Assembly (NCBI RefSeq): GCF_024519315.1
Contig: NZ_JANIIC010000016.1
Coordinates: 1 to 64,000 of the forward strand
From: Streptomyces malaysiensis subsp. samsunensis
GTDB lineage: Bacteria; Actinomycetota; Actinomycetes; Streptomycetales; Streptomycetaceae
Direction: 5' to 3'
DNA: 64,000 bases
In this document: one piece after another, positions 1 to 7,855 of the stretch
Layout of the letters: each line of letters opens with the position of its first letter
Numbering within the stretch: position 1 is the first letter of the stretch
Position numbers and translations under genes: made by a program
The notes under the pieces: generated by a model
The model's input: the letters and a program-made list of their open reading frames with translations, nothing else
Told to the model about the DNA's origin: nothing
Databases searched by the model: none

Positions 1-537
1 GTGGGGGCGCGGGCTGCGTCGCCGGCCGCCGGGCCGGTGGGGGTGAGCGCCGGTGGCGGCTTCCCCGGCCGGGGGCTTGGGCCGATGCCGGACAGCGGGG
101 GTTGGGGGGTACCTTCTCGAAATCGCTTGATAAATTAGTTGCTTCAGATCAAACGTTTTCAAGAAGGGGGTACCGGACCCCGGCCTGTCGGCCGACGGCG
201 CCGCGCCCCGGCGCCCAACTTCCGTCAGTCCGGCGAGGGCCTGGCCCCCGGATGACGGCAGCCGCCACCGGCATCGCGCCCCAGGGGCCCGTCAGTCGGC
301 GGCGTGGCCGCGCCCCGGAACCCCCGCCCCCGCTGCTCAATTTGCGCCGAAGGCGCGAGACGAAACCCGCGTCCAACCAAGCCGCGCAGCCCGGACAACC
401 CGACTCGCCCCGCCATTGACGCACGCCGTGGCGAGATCTTACGGTCGCGTTCGGAGAAACGAGCGCTGGTCGAGATATCGAATAGCCGTGTTGGCCGTGT
501 AGCCGCGTATTCGCGACACCCGAAGAGATGGGCCGCC
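1..537. other. Gene-free 5' region with an AT-rich island
   Basis: No supportable gene is seen here on either strand. The segment around 110-170 is much more AT-rich than its surroundings, is bracketed by two GGTACC sites and partly inverted TTCT/AGAA runs, and contains the 8-bp palindrome AAACGTTT (151-158). This looks like a regulatory region, either for the arabinofuranosidase downstream or for a divergent gene left of the window. The stretch 180-480 shows no codon bias and no recognisable product. Confidence 0.5.
148..161. promoter_or_regulatory. Possible LacI-family operator
   Basis: The 14-mer centred on the CG at 154-155 reads ATCAAACGTTTTCA. LacI-family operators typically follow TGnnAnCGnTnnCA. 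The right half fits well and the left half poorly. It lies in the AT-rich island upstream of a GH51 glycosidase gene, where LacI-type sugar control is common in streptomycetes. No LacI gene is in the window, so this is inference only. Confidence 0.3.
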
Positions 538-2085
538 ATGCCGCCGCAAACCGCTTCCGCTTCCTCTGCTGCTTCCACTTCCGTTTCCGCTTCCGCCCGC
601 TTCACCCTCGACCCCGCCTTCGCCGTCGGCGACGTCAACCCCCGCCTCTTCGGCTCGTTCGTCGAGCACCTCGGACGTTGCGTCTACACCGGCATCCACG
701 AGCCGGGCCACCCGGCCGCCGACGAGGCCGGGCTGCGTACCGATGTCCTCGCGCTGATCAGGGAGTTGGGCGTCAGTGTCATCCGGTATCCCGGTGGCAA
801 CTTCGTCTCCGGCTACAAGTGGGAGGACGGCGTCGGCCCGGTCGAGGCGCGGCCGCGGCGGCTCGATCTCGCCTGGCGTTCCACCGAGACCAATCGGTTC
901 GGGCTCTCCGAGTACATGGACTTCGTCCGTAAGGTCGACGGCGAGCCCATGATGGCGCTCAACCTCGGCACACGCGGTGTCGCCGAGGCCCTTGAGCTCC
1001 AGGAGTACGTCAACCACCCGTCCGGTACCGCGCTCGCGGACCTCCGGATCGGCCACGGCGACAAGGACCCGTACGGCATCAGTCTGTGGTGCCTGGGCAA
1101 CGAGATGGACGGCCCCTGGCAGACGGGCCACAAGACGGCCGAGGAGTACGGACGGCTCGCCGCCGAGACCGCCCGCGCGATGCGCCAGATCGACCCGGAT
1201 GTGGAGCTCGTGGCCTGCGGCAGTTCCAACCAGTCGATGCCGACGTTCGCCACCTGGGAGGCGACGGTCCTGCGGGAGACCTACGACCTCGTGGACCACA
1301 TCTCGCTGCACGCCTACTACGAGGAGCGCGACGGCGACCGCGACTCCTTCCTCGCCTCGGCCGTGGACATGGAGTCCTTCATCGAGAACGTCGTCGCCAC
1401 CTGCGACCACATCGGCGCCCGGCTGAAGTCGAAGAAGAGGATCAACCTCTCCTTCGACGAGTGGAACGTCTGGTACCAGACCCACCACCACAACGCCGAA
1501 CCGCCCAACTGGGACGAGGCCCCGCGTCTCCTGGAGGACAGCTACTCCGTCACCGACGCCGTCGTGGTCGGCTCGCTCCTGATCGCCCTGCTCCGCCACG
1601 CCGACCGCGTCACCGTCGCCTGCCTCGCCCAACTGGTGAACGTCATCGCTCCGATCATGACCGAACCGGGCGGCCCCGCCTGGCGGCAGACCACCTTCTA
1701 CCCCTTCGCGCAGGCGTCGGCCCACGGGCGCGGTCGGGTGCTCCAGGTCAACGTCGACAGCCCGACGTACGAGACCGCCGTCCACGGCGAGGTCCCGCTG
1801 CTGCACGCGACGGCCGTCCTCGACGAGTCCACCGGCGCGGTGACCGTCTTCGCGGTCAACCGCGACCAGCACCGGCCCCTCCCGCTGGAGATCGCCCTGC
1901 ACGCGCTGCCGGTGACCCGTGTGGTGGAGCACACCGTCCTGGCGGACGCCGACTCCGAGGCCCGTAACACCCTCGCGGACCCCGAGCGCGTCACCCCGCA
2001 CCCCGGCGAGGGCACGGCGCTCGCGGACGGCGCCCTGCGCGCCACGCTGGAGCCGCTGTCCTGGAACGTCATCCGCCTGGCCTGA
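538..2085 (+). CDS. Alpha-L-arabinofuranosidase, GH51
   Basis: A 515-residue retaining glycoside hydrolase that removes terminal alpha-L-arabinofuranosyl residues from arabinan or arabinoxylan oligomers. It is a TIM barrel followed by a beta-sandwich. The acid/base glutamate is E189 in GNEMDG and the nucleophile is E308 in FDEWNVWY. The N-terminal RLFGSFVEHLGR motif is also diagnostic, and the length is typical. No signal peptide is visible, so it probably acts in the cytoplasm on imported oligosaccharides. The open frame extends upstream to 304, but conservation begins soon after the Ser/Ala-rich stretch following ATG 538, so I use that start; the exact start is uncertain because the ribosome site is weak. 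A hairpin follows the stop. Confidence 0.9.
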   Translation: MPPQTASASSAASTSVSASARFTLDPAFAVGDVNPRLFGSFVEHLGRCVYTGIHEPGHPAADEAGLRTDVLALIRELGVSVIRYPGGNFVSGYKWEDGVGPVEARPRRLDLAWRSTETNRFGLSEYMDFVRKVDGEPMMALNLGTRGVAEALELQEYVNHPSGTALADLRIGHGDKDPYGISLWCLGNEMDGPWQTGHKTAEEYGRLAAETARAMRQIDPDVELVACGSSNQSMPTFATWEATVLRETYDLVDHISLHAYYEERDGDRDSFLASAVDMESFIENVVATCDHIGARLKSKKRINLSFDEWNVWYQTHHHNAEPPNWDEAPRLLEDSYSVTDAVVVGSLLIALLRHADRVTVACLAQLVNVIAPIMTEPGGPAWRQTTFYPFAQASAHGRGRVLQVNVDSPTYETAVHGEVPLLHATAVLDESTGAVTVFAVNRDQHRPLPLEIALHALPVTRVVEHTVLADADSEARNTLADPERVTPHPGEGTALADGALRATLEPLSWNVIRLA

Positions 2086-2110
2086 GCCTGATCCTGAGCC
2101 CGAGCCGGGA

Positions 2111-2136
2111 CCGGGCACCCGGAATCTGGTGCCCGG
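2111..2136 (+). terminator. Hairpin after the arabinofuranosidase gene
   Basis: CCGGGCACC (2111-2119) pairs perfectly with GGTGCCCGG (2128-2136) across an 8-base loop, 25 bases past the stop codon at 2083-2085. There is no T-run, as is usual for streptomycete terminators. It lies inside the region that should have encoded the front of the next gene, which argues that the pectate lyase has no intact promoter or start of its own. Confidence 0.55.
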
Positions 2137-2330
2137 CCCCGGCGCGGCAAAGCCGGTCCGCGGCGCTCGCCCTCGGCGGCCTCTCCACGGTCTCCGCCCA
2201 TGGCACGGACCCGGCCGACTCCGCACGCTCCAACAGCGCACGTGCCACCGCCACACGCCCCGCCGCCGAGACCACCCCCATCGGCTTCGGCGCCGGCACC
2301 ACGGGCGGCGGGAACGCCACCGCCACCACC

Positions 2331-3134
2331 GTGACCTCCCTGGACGCCTTCAAGGCCGCCGTCACGGGCGACAAGGCCAAGGTGGTCAGGGTCTCCGGGC
2401 TGATCTCCCTCACCGGTCAGGTGGACATCGGCTCCAACACCACCGTGCTGGGTGTGGGCTCGGGCTCCGGTTTCACCGGCGGCGGACTGCGGCTGAAGGA
2501 GTCGACGAACGTCATCGTCCGCAACCCCAACATCAGCAAGCCCCGAAAGCCGTCCGACGGCATCACCATGCAGAAGTCGACAAAGGTGTGGATCGACCAC
2601 AACACCTTCTCGGCCGACCGCGAGCACGACAAGGACTGCTACGACGGTCTGCTGGACATCAACCACGGCTCGGACAACATCACCGTCTCCTGGAACAAGT
2701 TCGCCGACCACTTCAAGGGCAGCCTGGTCGGCCACAGCGACAACAACGCGAGCGAGGACACCGGTCACCTCAAGGTGACGTACCACCACAACTGGTTCAC
2801 CAATGTGTACTCCCGCATCCCCAGCCTGCGCTTCGGCACCGGACACTTCTACGACAACTACGTCCAGGGCGCGGAAACCGGAGTGCACTCCCGGATGGGC
2901 GCGCAGACGCTGGTCGAGAACAACGTCTTCCGTGACACCGAGGTGGCCGTCACCACCAGCCGGGACAGCGATGTCGACGGCTATGCGGTGCTGCGCGGCA
3001 ACGACCTGGGCGGGGCGGCCACCGAGATCTCCCGGACGGGCGGCTTCACCACCCCGCCGTACGCGTACACGGCGGAACCGGCGTCCTCCGTCGTGGCGAC
3101 CGTCACCGCCCAGTCGGGCGCGGGCAGGCTCTGA
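2331..3134 (+). CDS. Pectate lyase, PL1 family, 5'-truncated
   Basis: A parallel beta-helix lyase cleaving polygalacturonate. Conserved PL1 signatures are present in order: WIDHNTF, DGLLDINHGSDNITVSWN, GSLVGHSDNN, VTYHHNWF and SRIPSLRFG, the last carrying the usual catalytic-site arginines. The coordinates use GTG 2331, the first conventional start in the frame (267 residues). Clear homologous coding continues upstream: GFGAGTTGGGNATATT lies directly before it, and a signal-peptide tail reading LALGGLSTVSAHG lies at about 2166-2204, but no ATG or GTG opens that frame. The initiator methionine, the basic n-region and half the hydrophobic core are therefore missing, so the enzyme is probably no longer exported. 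Confidence 0.75.
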   Translation: MTSLDAFKAAVTGDKAKVVRVSGLISLTGQVDIGSNTTVLGVGSGSGFTGGGLRLKESTNVIVRNPNISKPRKPSDGITMQKSTKVWIDHNTFSADREHDKDCYDGLLDINHGSDNITVSWNKFADHFKGSLVGHSDNNASEDTGHLKVTYHHNWFTNVYSRIPSLRFGTGHFYDNYVQGAETGVHSRMGAQTLVENNVFRDTEVAVTTSRDSDVDGYAVLRGNDLGGAATEISRTGGFTTPPYAYTAEPASSVVATVTAQSGAGRL

Positions 3135-3244
3135 AAGCCGTCAGCCCCCGGTCGTCGCGGTGCCGGCGTGCACGTCAGGGGAGTCGGAGTCGACTTCTCC
3201 TGGCACCCCCCGACGTGTCACACCGGGCCAGTAGGCTTCGGCCC

Positions 3245-4045
3245 ATGCGTGATCTTGTGAGTGGCTTCGGCTATCTGATGAAGGGGCAGCGCTGGGTGGC
3301 CCGGCACGGGAGATGGTGGGGGTTCGGGATGATTCCCGCCCTGATCACCCTCGTCGGATACGCGGCGGCCCTCGTCGCCCTCTTCCTCTGGACCGATGAC
3401 GTCATCGCATGGGCCACGCCCTTCGCCGACGACTGGTCCTCACCCTGGCTCGGCATCTTCCGCGGCGCGCTCTCGATCCTCTTCGCCGCCATCTGCCTCT
3501 TCCTCGCCATCATCACCTTCACCGCGGTCACGCTCCTGGTCGGCCAGCCCTTCTACGAGTCGCTCTCCGAGGAGGTCGACCGCTCCGAGGGCGGCGCGGT
3601 CCCCGAGTCCGGGATGTCGGTCTGGGCGGAGGTGTGGATCGGCCTGCGCGAGGCCATCGTGCTGCTCATCCGCGTCACCCTCTGGAGCGTGCTCTTCTTC
3701 GCGCTCGGCTTCATCCCGGGCGTCGGCCAGACCGTGATCCCCGCGCTGGCCTTCTGTGTGACCGCCTTCTTCCTCACCGAGGAGCTGACCTCGATAGCCC
3801 TGCTGCGCCGCGGCATCCTGCTGACGGAGCGCCGCCGCATGCTGCGCTCGCGCCGCCTGCTCTCCCTCGGCTTCGGCGTCCCGCTGTCCGTCCTCTTCCT
3901 CCTCCCCCTGGTCGCGGTCTTCCTGATGCCGGGCGCCGTCGCGGGCGCGACCCTGCTGGTGCGCGATCTGACGGGCGAGGACGAGCCCGCACCGCAGGGC
4001 GAGACCGCGGCGGGCGCCTTGAACGGCGCCAACGGCGGGTCGTAG
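3245..4045 (+). CDS. EI24 domain membrane protein
   Basis: A 266-residue integral membrane protein of the EI24/CysZ-like family. The N-terminus MRDLVSGFGYLMKGQRWVARH is typical of the actinobacterial members. Four or more hydrophobic helices follow, at about residues 33-55, 75-110, 140-170 and 215-240, with a cytoplasmic loop rich in Glu and Ser between the second and third. CysZ relatives move sulfate, but the actinobacterial branch is uncharacterised, so I do not assign a substrate. The start is ATG 3245; the frame is open ten codons further up with no better ribosome site. It stands alone between the pectate lyase and a minus-strand oxidoreductase. Confidence 0.75.
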   Translation: MRDLVSGFGYLMKGQRWVARHGRWWGFGMIPALITLVGYAAALVALFLWTDDVIAWATPFADDWSSPWLGIFRGALSILFAAICLFLAIITFTAVTLLVGQPFYESLSEEVDRSEGGAVPESGMSVWAEVWIGLREAIVLLIRVTLWSVLFFALGFIPGVGQTVIPALAFCVTAFFLTEELTSIALLRRGILLTERRRMLRSRRLLSLGFGVPLSVLFLLPLVAVFLMPGAVAGATLLVRDLTGEDEPAPQGETAAGALNGANGGS

Positions 4046-4175
4046 CGACGTACGGCCATGCGGTGCACGGTCCCCGCGACGGCCATACGGCGTACGACCC
4101 CGTTACAACAGCCAAGCGACACACGCCAAGCGGCGCACAACCCCCGTGACAACCAAGCGGCATACGGCCGACCGG

Positions 4176-5060
4176 CTACCGCCCCGCGCTCCCGGGCGCT
4201 GGCCACCACCCTGCCCGCTCGACCGGGGTCGCGGGCGAGCCGGTGATCCGCGGGACCACATCGGTCACCGCGGACACCTCGCCCTTCGAGATGGCCTGGT
4301 ACCACGAGATCCAGCTCTCGATCTGCACTCCGCTGATGTCCTGCCGCCACCGCCGTGCGAAGGCTTCCTCCACGCTCTCGGGGACATAGCGATAGGGCCG
4401 CCCGGTGGCCGTGGCGATCCGGGAGACCATCTCCTCCAGGGTGAGGGCCTCGGTGCCGGTGACCTCCAGGGTCGCCCCGTCGTGTTCGGAGCGGGGTCCG
4501 TCGTCCAGGGCGACGGCCGTGATCACATCGGCGATGTCGTCGTGGGTGACGAAGGCGGCCCGGCCGTCGCCTCCGGGCCCGCTCACCACGAGTTCCTCAT
4601 CGGCGAGGGCGGCCGGTGTGGACGCGTAGATGCCCGCCCTGAACACCGTGTGGCGTACCCCGGACTCCACCAGGAACCGCTCGGTCAGCCAGTGGTCGCG
4701 TGCGTTGCGGTAGGTGGCGGTGGGCCCCGCCCCGATGAGGGACACATACAGCACCCGCCGCACCCCGACCGCCACCCCGGCCTCGACCGCGGTGGCGTGC
4801 TCCTCCAGCCGCCGCCCCAGGGGACGCCCCGAGACCAGCACGAGCGTCGACGCGCCCGCGAGCGCGGTGCGCATCGCGGACGCGTCGGCGTATGCGGCCG
4901 GCCCCCGCCGCTCGGCCCCCGGCAGTTCGGGGACGCGATCGGTGTCGCGCCCCACGAGCAGTTGGGGAACGCCGCGCTCGGCGAGCCTGGCCGCGATCCG
5001 ACTGCCCAGCGCCCCGGTGACGCCCGTGACCGCCACCGTGGCGCGTGCCTGCTCAGACAT
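4176..5060 (-). CDS. NAD(P)H-binding NmrA/SDR-like oxidoreductase
   Basis: A 294-residue atypical short-chain dehydrogenase. The Rossmann nucleotide-binding loop VTGVTGALGSRIA is at residues 8-20, followed by an NmrA/NAD(P)-binding domain with TLVLVSGRPLG and RYVPESVEEAF segments. It resembles quinone-reductase or azoreductase-like NmrA proteins (QorB type), but the substrate is unknown. The chosen start is MSEQARATVAV at 5060; the frame runs 14 codons further, into the operator, and those residues are not conserved. Two copies of one inverted-repeat operator lie directly upstream, so it is probably an inducible single-gene unit. Confidence 0.75.
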   Translation of the reverse strand: MSEQARATVAVTGVTGALGSRIAARLAERGVPQLLVGRDTDRVPELPGAERRGPAAYADASAMRTALAGASTLVLVSGRPLGRRLEEHATAVEAGVAVGVRRVLYVSLIGAGPTATYRNARDHWLTERFLVESGVRHTVFRAGIYASTPAALADEELVVSGPGGDGRAAFVTHDDIADVITAVALDDGPRSEHDGATLEVTGTEALTLEEMVSRIATATGRPYRYVPESVEEAFARRWRQDISGVQIESWISWYQAISKGEVSAVTDVVPRITGSPATPVERAGWWPAPGSAGR

Positions 5061-5080
5061 GAGCCTTCCTTCCGCGTTCA

Positions 5081-5102
5081 ATGTACGAAGTATCTCGTAC
5101 AT
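5081..5102. promoter_or_regulatory. Operator copy 1, GTACGA-N6-TCGTAC
   Basis: ATGTACGA and TCGTACAT form an 8-bp perfect inverted repeat around the six-base spacer AGTATC, 21 bases upstream of the NmrA-like oxidoreductase start. A second copy lies 41 bp away centre to centre. The architecture suggests a dimeric winged-helix repressor; HxlR-type regulators often control such genes, but none is encoded nearby. Confidence 0.65.
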
Positions 5103-5123
5103 CGCAGTGGATCACGCATGCAG

Positions 5124-5141
5124 GTACGAGGCAAGTCGTAC
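5124..5141. promoter_or_regulatory. Operator copy 2, GTACGA-N6-TCGTAC
   Basis: A second perfect six-base inverted repeat with the same half-site and the same six-base spacer length as the copy at 5081-5102. The spacing between centres is 41 bp, close to four helical turns, so both sites face the same side of the DNA. Confidence 0.65.
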
Positions 5142-5167
5142 AGGGGGCGTCACGGGGCCCGCCCGTC

Positions 5168-6451
5168 TCAACGGGTCGTCGTCGCGACCACGGTGAGGAC
5201 CGAGCGGACCTGGGCGGTGATGGCCTCGCGGTTACGGACGAAGTCGGGGTCGGTGACCTGGCCGGTGGCGGGGTCCGTGTTGCCCGCGCCGAACTGGAGG
5301 ACCGGGGTGTGCAGATGGCCGCCCGGGGCCTTCAGCCCGACCGCGTCGCGCAGCAGCGTGGCGCGGTAGGCGATCTCGTTGGAGAGGTAGTCGCCGCCAC
5401 CGCCCGCGCGTGCCGTCGAGCCGGCCGTCGGGCCGTCCGGGCGGACCACCGGGGTCGTGGCGCCCGCCGGGATCTCGGTGACCTCGGTGTGGTCGTAGAC
5501 GGGAACGGGACCGGTGGCCGCCGCGACGATCTTCTCGTAGGGGAGCGTGGTCGTCGTCCACTGCGGCTGCGGGTTCGGGGTCGGGACACCGGCCGGGATG
5601 GGGACGGTCTCGGTGCGGGAGACATTGGCGTTGTCCGGGTAGCCGCCCCGCCAGGCGCCGTTGGTGCGCTCGACGTCGAAGCGGCCCGCCCGGCCCTGGC
5701 TCACCGTCATGAACGCGTCCACCCGGCGCGGACCGGGACCGAAGGAGGGCAGCAGGGTCCGCTCGACCGTGCCGTCCGCGAAGTCCGCCCAGCGGACGGG
5801 GAAGACGGTGGTCTCGACGCGGGCTGTGCCGCTGTCCGTGCGGATCGTCGTCCCGTCCAGCGCGAGCGCCGCCGCGCCGGAGGGGTTGGAGCGGCGTACG
5901 TCGGCGTCCAGCTGGAACGGGTCGAAGCCGGTGACCACGATGCGCTTGATCTTCGTACCGGCCGGGAGGTCCAGCGAGTCCTGTCCGCGTGAGGTGCGCT
6001 CCAGCGCGGCGAGGAGCGCGGCGCGGCGGGCGTCGGTGAGCGGGAAGCCCGGCTGCCACTGCCCGAGCGCGCGGGTCATCCCGAGCCGCGCCCAGTACAG
6101 CGGCCGGTCGTCGCCCCTGCTGAGGTCCCCGCCCGCGGGCCCCCGGCCCTGGACGCGGTCCACGGCACGCCGCCACAGCGCCCGGCCGTCACGGGTGATC
6201 ACGCGCTCGGCCTCGGCGGTGGAGTGCGTGCCCGCCAGGGCGCGGGCGAAGTCCGGTGCCACATCGCCGAAACCGCTGCGGCGCAGGATCTCCTGGGGCG
6301 CGGCCTGGTCGAGCCGCTGTTCCTCGACGGTGGGGGCGACGGTGGGGGCGATGGCGTCGGCTGCGGCCGTCGTCGGCGTGGCGAGGGCCAGGGGAGCGGC
6401 GGCGAGCAGGGCGGCGCCGAGCAGGGCGAGCCGGGGGCGTATCGGTCTCAT
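5168..6451 (-). CDS. Exported pyroglutamyl-peptidase-like protein
   Basis: A 427-residue protein with an N-terminal signal peptide (MRPIRPRLALLGAALLAAAP, cleavage near residue 32) and a C-terminal domain related to pyrrolidone-carboxylate peptidase (C15). The family elements GFDPF, NPSG, SQGRAGRFDVERTN and a late GGHLHTP histidine are recognisable. The cysteine expected in the SNxxGxYxCN motif is not seen: the aligned segment reads YLSNEIAYRATLL. Peptidase activity is therefore doubtful. About 200 residues precede the domain, unlike the roughly 215-residue cytosolic enzymes. The start at 6451 is chosen because the signal peptide begins there. It sits downstream of the sugar operon, beyond a strong terminator. 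Confidence 0.65.
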   Translation of the reverse strand: MRPIRPRLALLGAALLAAAPLALATPTTAAADAIAPTVAPTVEEQRLDQAAPQEILRRSGFGDVAPDFARALAGTHSTAEAERVITRDGRALWRRAVDRVQGRGPAGGDLSRGDDRPLYWARLGMTRALGQWQPGFPLTDARRAALLAALERTSRGQDSLDLPAGTKIKRIVVTGFDPFQLDADVRRSNPSGAAALALDGTTIRTDSGTARVETTVFPVRWADFADGTVERTLLPSFGPGPRRVDAFMTVSQGRAGRFDVERTNGAWRGGYPDNANVSRTETVPIPAGVPTPNPQPQWTTTTLPYEKIVAAATGPVPVYDHTEVTEIPAGATTPVVRPDGPTAGSTARAGGGGDYLSNEIAYRATLLRDAVGLKAPGGHLHTPVLQFGAGNTDPATGQVTDPDFVRNREAITAQVRSVLTVVATTTR

Positions 6452-6530
6452 ACGGGGGTCCTCTCGGGTGAGGAGTGACGGATGACGGATGACGGGGGCC
6501 GGAGGCCGGGGGACTGCGGGAGACGGCAAA

Positions 6531-6568
6531 CCCTCCCGTCCCGTGCTCTTGAGCACAGGACGGGAGGG
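6531..6568 (-). terminator. Terminator of the sugar-acid operon
   Basis: CCCTCCCGTCC (6531-6541) pairs with GGACGGGAGGG (6558-6568). After one C-A mismatch, GTGCTC pairs with GAGCAC around a two-base loop. The near-perfect hairpin begins 38 bases past the mutarotase stop and separates it from the pyroglutamyl-peptidase-like gene. Confidence 0.75.
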
Positions 6569-6606
6569 GAACCGATGAACTACAGGGCCGCGCGCGGCGG
6601 AGCCGC

Positions 6607-7812
6607 TCAGCGCGTGGAGAACGAGTGCACCGTCGTCGACCGGTAGGTCTGCCCCGGCCGTAGCACCGTCGACGGGAACGACGGCTGGTTCGGCGAGTCC
6701 GGGAAGTGCTGGGTCTCCAGGGCGAAGGCGTCGCCCTGCCGGTAGACCCGCCCCGACGTGCCCGCGAACGTGCCCGTCAGGAAGTTGCCGGTGTAGAACT
6801 GCACACCGGGCTCGGTCGTGGCGATCCGCATCACCCGGCCGGACTCCGGCTCGGTCACCGTCAGGAAGTGCTCCGGACGGCTCGTGATGCCCTTGTCCAG
6901 CACGAAGTTGTGGTCGATCCCCTGTCCGTAGAGCACCTGCTGATGCGCCTCCCGGATGTCCCGGCCGATCTCCTTGGCGCGGCGGAAGTCGAACGGGGTC
7001 CCGGCCACCCTGGCGAGTTCGCCGGTGGGGATGAGGGTCTTGTCGACCGGGGTGTAGCGGGCGGCGGCGATCTCCAGCCGGTGGTCGTAGACGGAGCCGC
7101 CGCCCTCCCCGGCGAGGTTGTAGTACGTGTGGTTGGTGAGGTTCACGACCGTCGCCTTGTCGGTCGTGGCCTCGTAGTCGATGCGGAAGTCGCCCGCCAC
7201 CGTGAGCGTGTAGTCCACCCGCACGGTGAGCGTGCCGGGGTAGCCCATCTCGCCGTCGGGGCTCACCCGGCGCAGGGTGAGCCCCACGTCCGCGCCCTTG
7301 CGGAACGCCTCCACGGACCAGACGTGCTTGTCGAAGCCCTTGTCGCCGCCGTGCAGGCTGTTCGGCCCGTCGTTGATCGGCAGCTGGTACTTCTTGCCGT
7401 CCAGAGTGAAGGTGCCGCGTGCGATGCGGTTGCCGTAGCGGCCGATGAGGGCGCCGAAGTACGGGCTGTCCGCCACATAGGAGTCCAGGTCGTCGAAGCC
7501 GAGCGAGACATTGGCGCGGCGGCCGTGGCGGTCGGGGATCTCCAGGGCCTGCACGATGCCGCCGTAGCTGAGCACGCGCAGCCGGGTGCGGCCGTTCTCG
7601 ATCGTCCAGCGGTCGACCGCGGTGCCGTCCTCGAGCGTGCCGAAGTGCTCCTTCACCGCGCCTCCCCGGCCCGCGGAGTCCGCTCCGCGCCCGGCGCTCT
7701 CCTCGCTCACCGCTCCTCCTCCGCCCTTCGCGTAGGCGGTGCCGGTCGTGGCGGCCGAAGCCGCCAGTCCGGCCGCCGCCGCCGTGATCACCGTGCGTCT
7801 GCTCGTGGTCAT
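6607..7812 (-). CDS. Exported aldose 1-epimerase (mutarotase)
   Basis: A 401-residue galactose-mutarotase-fold enzyme interconverting alpha and beta anomers of aldoses. The N-terminus has a Tat-type signal (SRRTVITAAAAGLAASAA) and a Gly-rich linker, so it is secreted. GalM hallmarks follow: FGALIGRYGNRIARGTF, NDGPNSLHGGDKGFDKHVW, NLTNHTYYNLAG with the catalytic histidine, and VQFYTGNFL. The chosen start, ATG 7812, has GGAG seven bases upstream. It is the last gene of the operon that encodes the sugar ABC importer, 43 bp after the permease, which fits anomer conversion outside the cell before uptake. Confidence 0.88.
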   Translation of the reverse strand: MTTSRRTVITAAAAGLAASAATTGTAYAKGGGGAVSEESAGRGADSAGRGGAVKEHFGTLEDGTAVDRWTIENGRTRLRVLSYGGIVQALEIPDRHGRRANVSLGFDDLDSYVADSPYFGALIGRYGNRIARGTFTLDGKKYQLPINDGPNSLHGGDKGFDKHVWSVEAFRKGADVGLTLRRVSPDGEMGYPGTLTVRVDYTLTVAGDFRIDYEATTDKATVVNLTNHTYYNLAGEGGGSVYDHRLEIAAARYTPVDKTLIPTGELARVAGTPFDFRRAKEIGRDIREAHQQVLYGQGIDHNFVLDKGITSRPEHFLTVTEPESGRVMRIATTEPGVQFYTGNFLTGTFAGTSGRVYRQGDAFALETQHFPDSPNQPSFPSTVLRPGQTYRSTTVHSFSTR

Positions 7813-7855
7813 ATGCGGCTCCATAAGGCTAGTTCCATGAGGGACAGCTGATGGG

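Noticed and set aside
439..2256. Long open frame antisense to the arabinofuranosidase
   Set aside because: It mirrors a gene with clear GH51 motifs; its protein has no recognisable family, and such antisense frames are common in GC-rich DNA.
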